Shown one piece after another: positions 32,792 to 45,494 of a DNA stretch of 64,000 nt. Each line of letters begins with the position of its first letter. Position 1 is the stretch's first letter. The stretch is from NCBI GenBank assembly GCA_030323885.1, contig CM059190.1:107041590-107105589 (forward strand). Direction: 5' to 3'. The notes under the pieces are model-generated. The model saw only the letters and a list, made by a program, of their open reading frames with translations. It was not told the DNA's origin and did no database searches. Position numbers and translations under genes: made by a program. The stretch comes from Branchipolynoe longqiensis. Taxonomy: Eukaryota; Annelida; Polychaeta; Phyllodocida; Polynoidae.

Positions 32792-32884
32792 CGATGCAGC
32801 ATCCCCGTCCTGATATGACCTTAGATGTTGCTAGGACATAAAACAATAACAAACAACAAACAAAACAACACCGATGCAGCATCC
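32792..32884 (+). mobile_element. SINE family 1, 67-bp 3' end with perfect target duplication
   Basis: The duplicated target CGATGCAGCATCC occurs at 32792-32804 and 32872-32884. Between them lie only the last bases of the family ('CCGTCCTGATATGACCTTAG', 'ATGTTGCTAGGACATAAAAC') and an AAC-rich tail. This defines the true 3' end of the family and shows extreme 5' truncation at insertion. Confidence 0.93.
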
Positions 32885-32989
32885 ATGAACATCCATCTCT
32901 CTCCGACTGTTCCACTTATCTGAATCGCGCTGTCACACCAGGACAGTGCGCAGGCGTGTCTCCCATTAATGGTTTAGTGAACTGCGCAC

Positions 32990-33320
32990 CAGGACAGACA
33001 CCAGCAGCACATTAACATGCAGAGACAAAGATGGCCGCCCCATGTCTGCCACACACCAGCCGACAACAGACACCAGCAGCACATTAACACGCAGACACAA
33101 AGATGGCCACCCCATGTCTGCCGCACACCAGCCGACAACAGACACCAGCAGCACATTAACACACAGAGACAAAGATGGCCTCCCCATGGCTGCCACACAC
33201 CATCCGACAACAGACACCAGCAGCACATTAACAGACAGAGACAAAGATGGCCACCCCCATGTCTGCCGCAAACCAGCTGACAACAGAGACCAGCACATTA
33301 ACACACAGCCTGCAGTAAAG
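32990..33320. repeat. 72-bp minisatellite, 4 to 5 units
   Basis: Unit words 'GACACCAGCAGCACATTAAC', 'AGAGACAAAGATGGCC' and 'CATGTCTGCCGCACACCAGC'. Open in several frames because 72 is divisible by three. Confidence 0.95.
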
Positions 33321-33325
33321 AGACC

Positions 33326-33615
33326 AAGATGGCGGTCGGGAGTTCAATTCCCAGTCGAGTGAAACCGATGACTTACTAAATCTATACTTGTCGCTTCCTA
33401 GCCAGGTGCTTGGCATTATTAGGATAGGGCAAGGACTGGTTGGCGCTGTGTCAGGATGATGTGACTGAGTGGGATATCAGGTCATGGTGCTGGCTGTCTG
33501 ATATCCCAGAGGGGCAGTACTATAAATTCGCCATCAGTGCACTCTGTCACCACTTAGTACCTATCGTGATATGACTTTAGATGTTGCCAGGACATAAAAC
33601 TCCAACAACCACCCA
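33326..33615 (+). mobile_element. SINE family 1, lacking the front of the head
   Basis: It starts at box B ('GTCGGGAGTTCAATTCCCAG'), then 'TCGAGTGAAACCGATGACTT', 'AGGATAGGGCAAGGACTGGT', 'GACTTTAGATGTTGCCAGGA' and a tail of CCAACAACC. It begins inside the last 72-bp unit. Confidence 0.86.
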
Positions 33616-34282
33616 TCACTTACACCCCGAACTCACAACAGGTAACCAATAGCAACACACGCACACACGCACACACACCTGCGCCGAACCAGCGGACCGC
33701 GCAGCAAAATATTTACGTTTTGTAAATCTAAAACTAGGTCAGTGGGTCAGGTCACTCTCCGGCCGCCGTCTGGGTGACGGCGGGCCGGGGGCTGTGATTG
33801 GAGCGCGGAGCATGTCTGTGCTGGGCGGATGCCCCTCGGACAAATGACACCGCTTTTTATATGCTAACAATGTACGCGTGTCCCCCACAACCCCACACCC
33901 ACACCGCTACCCACACCCACACCACCACCCACCCACACACCACCACCCACACACACACCACCCACCTCACCCAACCGCCATCCACTGTCAATATGGCGGC
34001 TCCTGCTGGAGGCGTGGTATATATGTAGCGTATACCACGGAGCATGCACTGCACATATAATTATTTATGATTATGTCAGCAGTTTTAGCCGATTCCATTA
34101 AGGGTGGTGGTGGTGGTGGAGGGGGGGGGGGCTGGGGAGGTGGAGGGGGCTGGAGGGGGGAGTTAGCTGCCTGTGTTTGGGATCTGGTACTGGTAATAAA
34201 CAATCATTCTGTGCCATCATATGTGTGCACTGCTATGTCTAATATAATCATTTACTTCATATATATATGTAGATATATATAT
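33616..34282. other. Intergenic DNA with CACACC and GGTGG tracts
   Basis: (CCCACAC)n lies at about 33890-33975 and (GGTGGT/GGGG)n at about 34105-34162. An AT tract lies near 34261-34281. No gene recognised. Confidence 0.55.
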
Positions 34283-35640
34283 GGTTAGTGTAGCAGTCAG
34301 TACTGACCCCTCAGGCAAGGAGGCTCATAGACAGGCAGCCTGTGCGGTGTAATGGTTAGTGTAGCAGTCAGTACTGACCTCTCAGACAAGGAGGCTCATA
34401 GACAGACAGCCTGTGCGGTGTAATGGTTAGTGTAGCAGTCAGTACTGACCTCTCAGACAAGGAGGCTCATAGACAGGCAGCCTGTGCGGGGTAATGGTTA
34501 GTGTTGCAGTCAGTACTGACCTCTCAGACAAGGAGGCTCATAGACAGGCAGCCTGTGCGGTGTAATGGTTAGTGTAGCAGTCAGTACTGACCTCTCAGAC
34601 AGGGAGGCTAATAGACAGGCAGCCTGTGCGGTGTAATGGTTAGTGTAGCAGTCAGTACTGACCTCTCAGACAAGGAGGCTCATAGACAGCATGTGCGGTG
34701 TAATGGTTAGTGTAGCAGTCAGTGCTGACCCCTCAGACAAGGAGGCTCATAGACAGGCAGCCTGTGCGGTGTAATGGTTAGTGTACCAGTCAGTACTGAC
34801 CTCTCAGGCAAGGAGGCTCATAGACAGCATGTGCGGTGTAATGGTTAGTGTAGCAGTCAGTACTGACCTCTCCAGCAAGGCGGCTCATAGAGAGGCAGCA
34901 GGTGCGGTGTAGTGGTTAGTGTAGTAGTCAGTACTGATGTCTCAGACAAGGAGGCTCATAGACAGGCAGCCTGTGCGGTGTAATGGTTAGTGTAGTAGTC
35001 AGTACTGACCTCTCAGGCAAGGGGGCTCATAGACAGGCAGCCTGTGCAGTGTAATGGTTAGTGTAGCAGTCAGTACTGACATCGCACACAAGGAGGCTCA
35101 TAGACAGGCAGCCTGTGCGGTGTAATGGTTAGTGTAGCAGTCAGTACTGACCTCTCAGGCAAGGAGGCTCATAGACAGCATGTGCGGTGTAATGGTTAGT
35201 GTAGCAGTCAGTACTGACCTCTCACACAAGGCGGCTCATAGACAGGCAGCCTGTGCAGTGTAATGGTTAGTGTAGCAGTCAGTACTGACGTCTCACACAA
35301 GGAGGCTCATAGACAGGCAGCCTGTGCAGTGTAATGGTTAGTGTAGCAGTCACTGAGTCAGGACTGACGTCTCAGGCAAGGCGGCTCATAGACAGGGAGC
35401 CTGTGCGGTGTAATGGTTAGTGTAGCAGTCAGTACTGACGTCTCACACAAGGAGGCTCATAGACAGGCAGCCTGTGCGGTCAAATGGTTAGTGTAGCAGT
35501 CAGTACTGACATCTCAGACAGGGAGGCTTATAGACAGGCAGCCTGTGCGGTGTAATGGTTAGTGTAGCAGTCAGTACTGACATCTCAGACAAGGAGGCTC
35601 ATAGACAGGCAGCCTGTGCGGTGTAATGGTTAGCACACTA
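34283..35640. repeat. 71-bp array of SINE-head-derived units, about 19
   Basis: Unit words: 'GTGTAGCAGTCAGTACTGAC', 'CTCTCAGACAAGGAGGCTCA', 'TAGACAGGCAGCCTGTGCGG', 'TGTAATGGTTA'. Some units are 67 bp (GACAGCATGTG). Each has the 12-bp perfect palindrome GTCAGTACTGAC and the box A-like GGTGTAATGGTTAG. The last unit runs directly into a complete tRNA-like head at 35613, so the array looks like repeated amplification of the 5' part of SINE family 2 plus flank. Confidence 0.93.
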
Positions 35641-35705
35641 GCTCAGAATACAATATGTGCTGGTTCGAATCCTGTTCTAGGTGCTATATTTCTAGTTCCC
35701 CCACG
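35613..35705 (+). mobile_element. SINE family 2, copy 3 at the end of the 71-bp array
   Basis: 'GCGGTGTAATGGTTAGCACA' (box A), 'CTAGCTCAGAATACAATATG' and box B 'GCTGGTTCGAATCCTG', then 'TTCTAGGTGCTATATTTCTA'. It matches the order of the copies at 31665 and 32000. Confidence 0.8.
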
Positions 35706-36997
35706 GAAATATTATATGTGCATCTGCAAAGTACACTATAATATTGGTGACCTACTTAATTTATTATATATACATTCAATTAGAATGATAATATGACAGC
35801 TACTTGTAGTCGTGTCCAAATAAAACACAATAAAAGTGATATATTATGTAAAGCATAAGCACTTATGCCAATGTGATTAAATATGTAATTTGCCTTGTAT
35901 GTATAACCTCCAATAGCCTATGTTTATTTTTTATGCTGGGGGTGGGGGTGGTGGTTGTTAAACAAAAAAAACAAAACTTGTATGTATTGCTGTATTCCTA
36001 CTACTAATCTGAGCGGAGATGGGAGTTGCAGCGACCTGGAGACCCGTTGTCTATGTGGTCAAGTTTCAAACCGCTCTCTCCTCTCCTAAGTCCAGCCAAT
36101 TTCCCACCCACTCGGCTCATGGATTATTTCCAAAGAAAGCTATCGGTAGCTCTTTTGTGGCCACCCAGAGTGAGAGACTCTCTCCGAACTAATTATATCT
36201 TGTGTCTACCTTTTTGTTATATCTTACTTATGTGATATATAAATACTTATGTGAGTATAAATAACGGACGCTTCATTAATCTATATTCTGCCCACCTGGC
36301 TATGTAACAAACCAAACCTGTGGCGCCACCATGGTGCCAGCACCTCACTAACGACCCAGGCCTCTATAACATATATTATATGCAGCTATATATATATTAT
36401 TTAATACATATATATAATATATATAAAGATGTATATTTATAATTTATAGTCCAATCACACATAGCTCTATGATGTCTGAGTCATCATATTAATATGGCGA
36501 AGTAAACACGCTGAGTGTGGTTTATCAATAGTTCTTTATGATACTGGGGACTGAAATACCACAATGTGCAGCTACTCTTCACATATATGGCTATATAAAT
36601 AAATGATCTATATATAGATAATGAACATTGCACAGAAATAATTTCAAAGCAATGCGGCTCAAAAACACTGAACTGTTTGTCGCACCAGGTATGAACTGTT
36701 ACAAGTTTGTAAATCAAATGATATTTGCATTGCGTGCACATACACACGAAGCGCTCCATAATACCAATGTTAGTTTTTATAAAGGAGACGAATAACAGCG
36801 AATGTCGAAGAGCTGGCTTGCTGCATCACGTGACCCTCAAAATGGCCACAGTTGGTACATCGCGCATCAACATTACCCGCTTTGGCCATGAGTGTACTTC
36901 TAGATGAGGGTGTTAACAAAATAAGTTTTTGGTTTTATATTATAAAGTCACTTTTCGTGTTTTGTATTTGGTCTTTATATATATAATATACTGGGCC
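35706..36997. other. AT-rich intergenic DNA
   Basis: No gene recognised. A G-rich patch lies at 35936-35955 and TATATA tracts at about 36369-36430. An open frame near 36026-36235 (69 codons) has no recognisable motif. Confidence 0.5.
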
Positions 36998-37285
36998 TAT
37001 TCGGTAGATCAATTCCCGGTCGAGTCAAACCAATGACTTACAAAATTGATACGTGTCACTTCCTAGTTTGATGGTCAGCATTAATAGGATAGGACAAGGA
37101 CTGGTTGGTTCAGTGTCAGGATAATGTGACTGAGTGGGATATAGGGTCATGATCCCAGTGGCCTGATTTCCGAGTGGGGCAGCACTATAAGGTCACCATG
37201 AGTGCACACTTTTCGCAAGTCGGTACCCATCCTCATATGACCTTAGATGTTGCCAGGACCTAAAACTCCAACAACCAACCAAAGA
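36998..37285 (+). mobile_element. SINE family 1, lacking the front of the head
   Basis: It starts at 'TCGGTAGATCAATTCCCGGT' (end of a tRNA-like head of the 58600 type), then 'CGAGTCAAACCAATGACTTA', 'AATAGGATAGGACAAGGACT', the body, 'GACCTTAGATGTTGCCAGGA' and a CCAACAACCAACC tail. Confidence 0.86.
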
Positions 37286-37654
37286 GGACAAAGAGAGAGA
37301 TATATATATATATAGCTTGTTTTGCTGAATCTGCCGGTTCTGACCCACCACGTAGTTACTGGCAGAGTGTGTGGGTGTGTGGGTGTGTGTGTGGGTGTGA
37401 GGGATGGGCAATGACCCCGATGTCGTACATCATCACACAGAGAGCTGTGTGAATTAAGGAGGCCCTGGGTGTGACAGTGGTGGAGACACCACATCCTCAT
37501 GTGGAGTGCCAGGAAGTAAAACCCCAACAACCAACCAAGCTCATGTGGAGTGCAGCAAAACGAAGCCCAAACAATCTCTACATGCAAATCAATGGCCACC
37601 CAATACACGATAGTGTCGTCCAGAGGATAGAGTGTATGCTCTACATGCATGTCT
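37286..37654. other. Intergenic DNA with (GT)n and short SINE-tail words
   Basis: GTGTGGGTGTGTG tract at about 37369-37398. 'AAAACCCCAACAACCAACCA' at 37518-37537 looks like another SINE tail. Confidence 0.5.
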
Positions 37655-40340
37655 GCAGTACCTGTCTCTACCATACTTCTTTACCATACTTGCTTCTACC
37701 GTACTTGTCTACCATACTTATCTCTACTGTACTTCTCTACTATACTTGTCTCTACCATACTTCTCGATGATAGTTGTCTCTATCGTACTTATCTACCATA
37801 CTTGTCTCTACCTTGCTTGTCTCTACCATACTTGTCTCTACCATACTTGTCTCTACCATACTTTGTTCTACCATACTTGTCTCTTCCATACTTGTCTCTA
37901 CCATACTTGTCTCTACCATACTTGTCTCTACCATACTTGTCTCTACCATACTTTGTTCTATCATACTTGTCTCTACCATACTTGTCTCTACCATACTTTG
38001 TTCTACCATACTTGTCTCTACCATACTTGTCTCTACCATACTTCTCTACCATACTTGTCTCTACCATACTTGTCTCTACCATACTTTGTTCTACCATACT
38101 TTGTTCTACCATACTTGTCTCTAACGTACTTGTCTCGACCATACCTGTCTCTACCATACTTGTCTCTACCATACCTGTGTCTACCATACTTGTCTCTACC
38201 ATACTTGGTTCTAACATACTTGTCTCGACCATACCTGTCTCTACCACACTTGTCTGTACCATATTTGTCTGTACCATACTTGTCTGTACCATACTTGTCT
38301 GTACCATACTTGTCTCTACCGTACTTGTCCCTACCATACTTTGTTCTACCATACTTGTCTCTACCATAGTTGTCACTACCATGCTTGTCTCTACCATACT
38401 TGTCTGTACCATACTTGTCTGTACCATACTTGTCTCTACCATACTTTGTTCTACCATACTTGTCTGTACCATACTTGTCTGTACCATACTTGTGTGTACC
38501 ATACTTGTCTCTACCATACTTTGTTCTACCATACTTGTGTCTACCATACTTGTCTCTACCATGCTTGTCTCTACCATACTTTGTTCTACCATACTTGTGT
38601 CTACCATACTTGTCACTACCATACTTGTCGCTACCATACTTGTCTCTACCATAGTTGTCTCTACCATACTTGTCTCTACCATACTTTGTTCTACCATACT
38701 TGTGTCTACCATACTTGTCTCTACCATACTTGTCTCTACCATACTTGTCTCTACCATACTTTGTTCTATCATACTTGTCTCTACCATACTTGTCTCTACC
38801 ATACTTTGTTCTACCATACTTGTCTCTACCATACTTGTCTCTACCATACTTCTCTACCATACTTGTCTCTACCATACTTGTCTCTACCATACTTTGTTCT
38901 ACCATACTTTGTTCTACCATACTTGTCTCTAACATAGTTGTCTCGACCATACCTGTCTCTACCATACTTGTCTCTACCATACCTGTGTCTACCATACTTG
39001 TCTCTACCATACTTGGTTCTAACATACTTGTCTCGACCATACCTGTCTCTACCATACTTGTCTGTACCATATTTGTCTGTACCATACTTGTCTGTACCAT
39101 ACTTGTCTGTACCATACGTGGCTCTACCATACTTGTCCCTACCATACTTTGTTCTACCATACTTGTCTCTACCATAGTTGTCACTACCATGCTTGTCTCT
39201 ACCATACTTGTCTGTACCATACTTGTCTGTACCATACTTGTCTCTACCATACTCTGTTCTACCATACTTGTGTCTACCATATTTGTCTCTACCATGCTTG
39301 TCTCTACCATACTTTGTTCTACCATACTTGTGTCTACCATACTTGTGTCTACCATACTTGTCTCTACCATACTTGTCTCTACCATACTTGTCACTACCAT
39401 ACTTGTCTCTACCATACTTGTCTCTACCATATCTGTCTATACCATGCTTGTCTCTACCATACTTGTCTCCACCATACTTTGTTCTACCATACTTGTCTCT
39501 ACCATACTTGTGTCTACCATACTTGTCTCTACCATGCTTGTCTCTACCATACTTTGTTCTACCATACTTGTGTCTACCATACTTGTCTCTACCATACTTG
39601 TCACTACCATACTTGTCTCTACCATAGTTGTCTCTACCATACTTTTCTCTACCATACTTTGTTCTACCATACTTGTGTCTACCATACTTGTGTCTACCAT
39701 ACTTGCCTCTACCATACTTGTCTCTACCATACTTGTCACTACCATACTTGTCTCTACCATACTTGTCTCTACCATATCTGTCTATACCATGCTTGTCTCT
39801 ACCATACTTGTCTCCACCATACTTTGTTCTACCATACATGTCTCTACCATACTTGTGTCTACCATACTTGTCTCTACCATACTTGTCTCTACCATACTTG
39901 TCTCTACCATACTTGTCTCTACCATAGTTGTCTCTACCATACTTGTCTCTACCATACTTTGTTCTACCATACTTGTGTCTACCATACTTGTCTCTACCAG
40001 ACTTGTCACTACCATACTTGTCTCTACCATACTTGTCTCTACCATATCTGTCTATACCATGCTTGTCTCTACCATACTTGTCTCCACCATACTTTGTTCT
40101 ACCATACTTTGTTCTACCATACTTGTGTCTACCATACTTGTCTCTACCATAGTTGTCACTACCATACTTGTCTCTACCATACATTGTTCTACCATACGTG
40201 GTTGTACCATACATATCTATATCGTACTTGTCTCTACCATACTTGTCTCTACCCTACTTATCTCTACCATACTTATCTCTACCATACTTGTCTCTACCAT
40301 ACTTGTCTCTACCATACTCGTATCTACTATACTTGTCTCT
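37655..40340. repeat. 15-bp minisatellite I with higher-order structure, about 180 units
   Basis: Basic unit CTTGTCTCTACCATA, regularly mixed with CTTTGTTCTACCATA, CTTGTCTGTACCATA and CTTGTGTCTACCATA. A block with 'TCTCGACCATACCTGTCTCT' near 38126 recurs near 38942 and so on, giving a higher-order repeat of about 810 bp. The rare unit ATATCTGTCTATACCATGC recurs at about 39430, 39775 and 40045. Frames of 400-770 codons on both strands are artefacts of a five-codon period. Confidence 0.96.
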
Positions 40341-41397
40341 ACCATACTTTTCTCTACCATGCTTGCTGCTCCCATACTTGTTGCTATCATACTTGCTGCT
40401 AACATACTTGTTGCTAACATACTTGTCGCTAGCATACTTGTCACTAGGATACTTGTTGCTAACATACTTGTCATTAGCTTACTTGTCACTGTTAGCATAT
40501 TTGTCATTACCATACTTGTTGCTAGCATATTTGTTGTTAGCTTATTTGTCAGTAGTATGCTTTTCAAGACCATGCTTGCCACTAGTTTGTTTGCCATTAT
40601 CACACTTGTCACTAGTGTATTGTCACTAGTACACTTGTCATTACCATGCTTGTCACAAGCATACTTGTCACAAGTATACTTATTACTAGTATACTTGTCA
40701 CAAGTATACTTGTCACTAGTATACTTGTCACTAGTAAACTCGTCACTAGTACACTTGTCACTAGTAAACTTGTCACTGGCATACTTGTCACTAGCATACT
40801 TGTCACAAGCATACTTGTCACAAGTATACTTATTACTAGTATACTTGTCACAAGTATACTTGTCACTAGTATACTTGTCACTAGTATACCTGTCGCTACC
40901 ATCCTTGTCACTAGTGTGCATGTCATTATCACACTTGTCACTAGTGTATTTTCACTAGTATACTTGTCACTAGTATACTTGTCACTACCATGCTTGTCGC
41001 TAGCAAACTTGTCACTAGCATACTTGTCACTAGCATACTTGTCACTAGTATACTTATCACTAGTAATAGTAATATACTTGTCATTAGTATACTTGTCACT
41101 ACCTTGCTTGTCACTAGTAAGCTTGTCACTAGTATACTTGTCACTGGCATACTTGTCACTAGCATACTTGGCCCTAGTATACTTGTCACTAGTATACTTG
41201 TCACTAGTACACTTTATTGTCACTAGTATACTTGTCACTAGTATACTTGTCACCGGCATACTTGTCACTGGCATACTTGTCACTAGCATACTTGGCCCTA
41301 GTACACTTGTCACTAGTACACTTGTCACTACCATACTTGTGACTAGCATACTTGTCACTAGTATACTTATTGCTAACATACTTGTCAATATCGTTCT
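40341..41397. repeat. 15-bp minisatellite II (CTTGTCACTAGTATA), about 70 units
   Basis: The array changes over about 150 bp (CTTGCTGCTAACATA) into units CTTGTCACTAGTATA and CTTGTCACTAGCATA. The CTTGTC core is shared with array I, so II looks like a diverged continuation with the same period and phase. ACTAGT (near-palindromic) is in most units. Confidence 0.95.
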
Positions 41398-41612
41398 TGT
41401 TCCTAGCACTCGGCAGTACTCGAATATAGTAAGGCCTGGCTGATTCAGTGTCAGAATTACACGACTGAGTGGGATATTGGAGTTGGGTCATGGTGCCAGC
41501 ATCACCACGCTGCTCCCCAATGGGTGAGCACTATAAAACCACCACCAGTGCGGAGTGCCGAGTCGGCACACATCCCGGTATAACGTGTGATGTTATTACG
41601 AGGTAAAGACAT
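41398..41612 (+). mobile_element. SINE family 1, strongly diverged
   Basis: 'TTCCTAGCACTCGGCAGTAC', 'GGCTGATTCAGTGTCAGAAT', 'GACTGAGTGGGATATTGG', 'GGTCATGGTGCCAGCATC', 'GAGCACTATAAAACCACCAC' and 'GAGTCGGCACACATCCCGGT' follow the family order with many changes. An old copy. Confidence 0.75.
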
Positions 41613-41669
41613 GTGTATGCACTCGTTCGTCTTGTGGACTGTATTACACAGAATGTGTGTGGCACAGGA

Positions 41670-43965
41670 ACAGGGTTAGCTGTACGTCTAGGGCATGGTG
41701 AGTCACCGCCAAGAGAGCACCCCCCCTCCCCACCTAAACACCACCTACATACCACCAACACCCCACCTACACCCACAACCCCAACAATAACCGGTTAGCT
41801 GTACATCTAGGGCCGGGTGAGTCACCGCCAATAAAGCACACCCCCACCTACACACTACCTACACACTACCCACACACCCACCTACACCCCCACCAACACC
41901 TACACCCACACCAACACCTACACCAACACCAACACCTACACCCCCAACAATACAAGGTTAGCTGTACATCTAGGGCAGGGTGAGTCACATCCCAGAAAGT
42001 ACACCCACACCCACACTTACATACCACTTACACCCGCACCCGCACCAACACAAACACCCCCACCTACATACCCCCAACACCCACACCAACACTAACACCA
42101 ACAACAATACAAGGCTAGCTGTACATCTAGGGCAGGGTGAGTCACAGCCCAGAAAGTACACCCACACCCACACTTACATACCACTTACACCCGCACCCGC
42201 ACCAACACGAACACCCCCACCTACATACCCCCAACACCCAGACCAACACTAACACCAACAACAATACAAGGTTAGCTGTACATCTAGGGCAGGGTGAGTC
42301 ACAGCCCAGAAAGTACACCCACACCCACACTTACATACCACTTACACCCGCACCAACACCAACACCCCCACCTACATACCCCCAACACCCACACCAACAC
42401 TAACACCAACAACAATACAAGGTTAGCTGTACATCTAGGGCAGGGTGAGTCACAGCCCAGAAAGTACACCCACACCCACACTTACATACCACTTACACCT
42501 GCACCAACACCAATACCCCCACCTACATACCCCCAACACCCACACCAACACTAACACCAACAATAATACAAGGTTAGCTGTACATCTAGGGCAGGGTGAG
42601 TCACAGCCCAGAAAGTACACCCACACCCACACTTACATACCACTTACACCCGCACCAACACCAACACCCCCAGCTACATACCCCCAACACCCACACCAAC
42701 ACTAACACCAACAACAATACAAGGTTAGCTGTACATCTAGGGCAGGGTGAGTCACAGCCCAGAAAGTACACCCACACCCACACTTACATACCACTTACAC
42801 CCGCACCAACACCAACACCCCCACCTACATACCCCCAACACCCACACCAACACTAACACCAACAACAATACAAGGTTAGCTGTACATCTAGGGCAGGGTG
42901 AGTCACAGCCCAGAAAGTACACCCACACCCACACTTACATACCACTTACACCTGCACCAACACCAATACCCCCACCTACATACCCCCAACACCCACACCA
43001 ACACTAACACCAACAATAATACAAGGTTAGCTGTACATCTAGGGCAGGGTGAGTCACAGCCCAGAAAGTACACCCACACCCACACTTACATACCACTTAC
43101 ACCCGCACCAACACCAACACCCCCACCTACATACCCCCAACACCCACACCAACACTAACACCAACAACAATAAAAGGTTAGCTGTACATCTAGGGCAGGG
43201 TGAGTCACAGCCCAGAAAGTACACCCACACCCACACTTACATACCACTTACACCCGCACCAACACCAACACCCCCAGCTAGATACCCCCAACACCCACAC
43301 CAACACTAACACCAACAATAATACAAGGTTAGGTGTACATCTAGGGCAGGGTGAGTCACAGCCCAGAAAGTACACCCACACCCACACTTACATACCACTT
43401 ACACCCGCACCAACACCAACACCCCCACCTACATACCCCCAACACCCACACCAAAACTAACACCAACAACAATACAAGGTTAGCTGTACATCTAGGGCAG
43501 GGTGAGTCACAACCCAGAAAGTACACCCACACCCACACTTACATACCACTTACACCTGCACCAACACCAACACCCCCACCTACATACCCCCAACACCCAC
43601 ACCAACACTAACACCAACAACAATACAAGGTTAGCTGTACATCTAGGGCAGGGTGAGTCACAGCCCAGAAAGTACACCCACACCCACACTTACATACCAC
43701 CTACACCCACACCAACACCAACACCTACATACCACCAACACCCACACCAACACCAACCAACAACAATACTAGCTGTACACCTAGGGCAGGGTGAGTCGCC
43801 GCCAAGAAAGCACCCCCCACCCCACCTACACAACACCTACACAACACCAACACCCCCCTACACCAACACCCCCAACAATAGACGGTTAGCTGTACACCTA
43901 GGGCAGGGTGAGTCACCGCCCAGACAGCAAACCCCCCGCCTCTCCCCACCTCTCCCCACCTCCCC
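41670..43965. repeat. 151-157-bp tandem array, about 15 units
   Basis: Each unit has a conserved core 'GGTTAGCTGTACATCTAGGG' + 'CAGGGTGAGTCACAGCCCAG' followed by an ACACCCACACC-rich variable part. Two early units are 157 bp, then nine or so are exactly 151 bp. Outer units at both ends are shorter and more diverged (GTGAGTCACCGCC). TGAGTCA occurs in almost every unit. Confidence 0.96.
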
Positions 43966-44105
43966 CCCCACCTCTCCCCACCTACCCCCTCTGTCCCGCG
44001 CCCCCTAAGGTGCAGGACCAGGTAGATGGCCCCCTTTGACGAGGACCCACTACTTTATCCGCCACTGAGGCGGTAAAGCTGACTGACACTGTGCTCCCAG
44101 GTCCC
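43966..44105. other. Short unique spacer between arrays
   Basis: 'GGTGCAGGACCAGGTAGATG' and 'CCACTGAGGCGGTAAAGCTG'; nothing recognised. Confidence 0.4.
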
Positions 44106-45335
44106 TAGATGAACACCCCCACCTCCACCTACACACCCCCTACATACCACCTACACACCCCCTACACACCACCTATATACTACCTACACACCACCTACAC
44201 ACCGCTACACACCACCTACACACACCCTACACACTGCCTACACACCACCCACACACCACCTACACACCACCTACACACCACCTACACACCACCTACACAC
44301 CGCCTACACACCACCTACACACCACCTACACACCACCTACACACCGCCTACACACCACCTACACACCACCTACACACCGCCTACACACCACCTACACACT
44401 GCTTACACACCACCTACACCCCACCTACACACCACCTACACACCACCTACACACCACCGACACACCACCTACACACCGCCTACACGCCGCCTACACACCA
44501 CCTACACACCACCTACACACCACCTACACACCACCATTGACAAGCACGGTGATGTGCCTAGATGAACACCCCCACCTCCACCTACACACCACTTACATAC
44601 CACCTACACACCCCCTACACACCACCTACACACCAGCTACAAACCACCTACACACCACCTACACACCGCCCACACACCACATACACACCAGCTACACACC
44701 TACACACCACCATTGACAAGCATGGTGAGGCGCCTAGATGAACACCCCCATCTCCACCTACACACCACCTACATACCACCTACACACCACATACACACCA
44801 CCTACACACCACCTACACACCACCTACACACCACCTACACACCACCTACACACCACCTACACACCACCTACACACCACCTACACACCACCTACACACCAC
44901 CTACACACCTACACACCACCATTGACAAGCACGGTGAGGTGCCTAGATGAACATCCCCACCTCCACCTACACACCACTTACATACCACCTACACCCCCCT
45001 ACACACCACCTACATACCACCTACACACCACCTACACACCGCCTACACACCACCTACACACCACCTACACGCCCCCTACCTCCACCTACACACCACCTAC
45101 ACACTGCCTACCCACCATCTACACACAGCCTGCACACGACCTACACACCACCTACACACCACCTACACATCACCTACACACCACATACACACCACCTACA
45201 CACCACCTACACACTGCCTACCCACCACCTACACACGACCTACACACCACCTACACACCACCTCCACACCACCTACACACCACCTACACACCACCTACAC
45301 ACCGCCTACACACCACCTACACACCGCCACCCATA
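44106..45335. repeat. 11-bp array (CTACACACCAC)n with longer period
   Basis: Near-perfect CTACACACCAC units with CTACACACCGC variants. The marker 'CTAGATGAACACCCCCACCT' recurs at about 44106, 44560, 44735 and 44946, preceded in the last three by 'CCATTGACAAGCAYGGTG'. The array is therefore made of blocks of about 180-450 bp. Confidence 0.95.
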
Positions 45336-45494
45336 GCAGGGGTGAAGCGCAACCAATTAGACAAAGTGCCGAAAGGCTGGGTAAATGTATCTGTGTATGT
45401 CTATGAGCACGTCGATTCTTAATTTAAGAAGCAAAATATATTCTTTGCATACATCTTTATATTTACCCGCTACTTTTTATTTTAAAATAATGAT
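45336..45494. other. Intergenic DNA
   Basis: No feature recognised. Confidence 0.4.

Noticed and set aside
36026..36235. Possible host exon of 69 codons
   Set aside because: No known motif, no clear splice signals, and length within chance for this window.
38655..40958. 767-codon plus ORF rich in Leu/Ser/Pro/Tyr and then Val/Thr/Ser
   Set aside because: Pure 15-bp array with a five-codon period; both strands are open in several frames.
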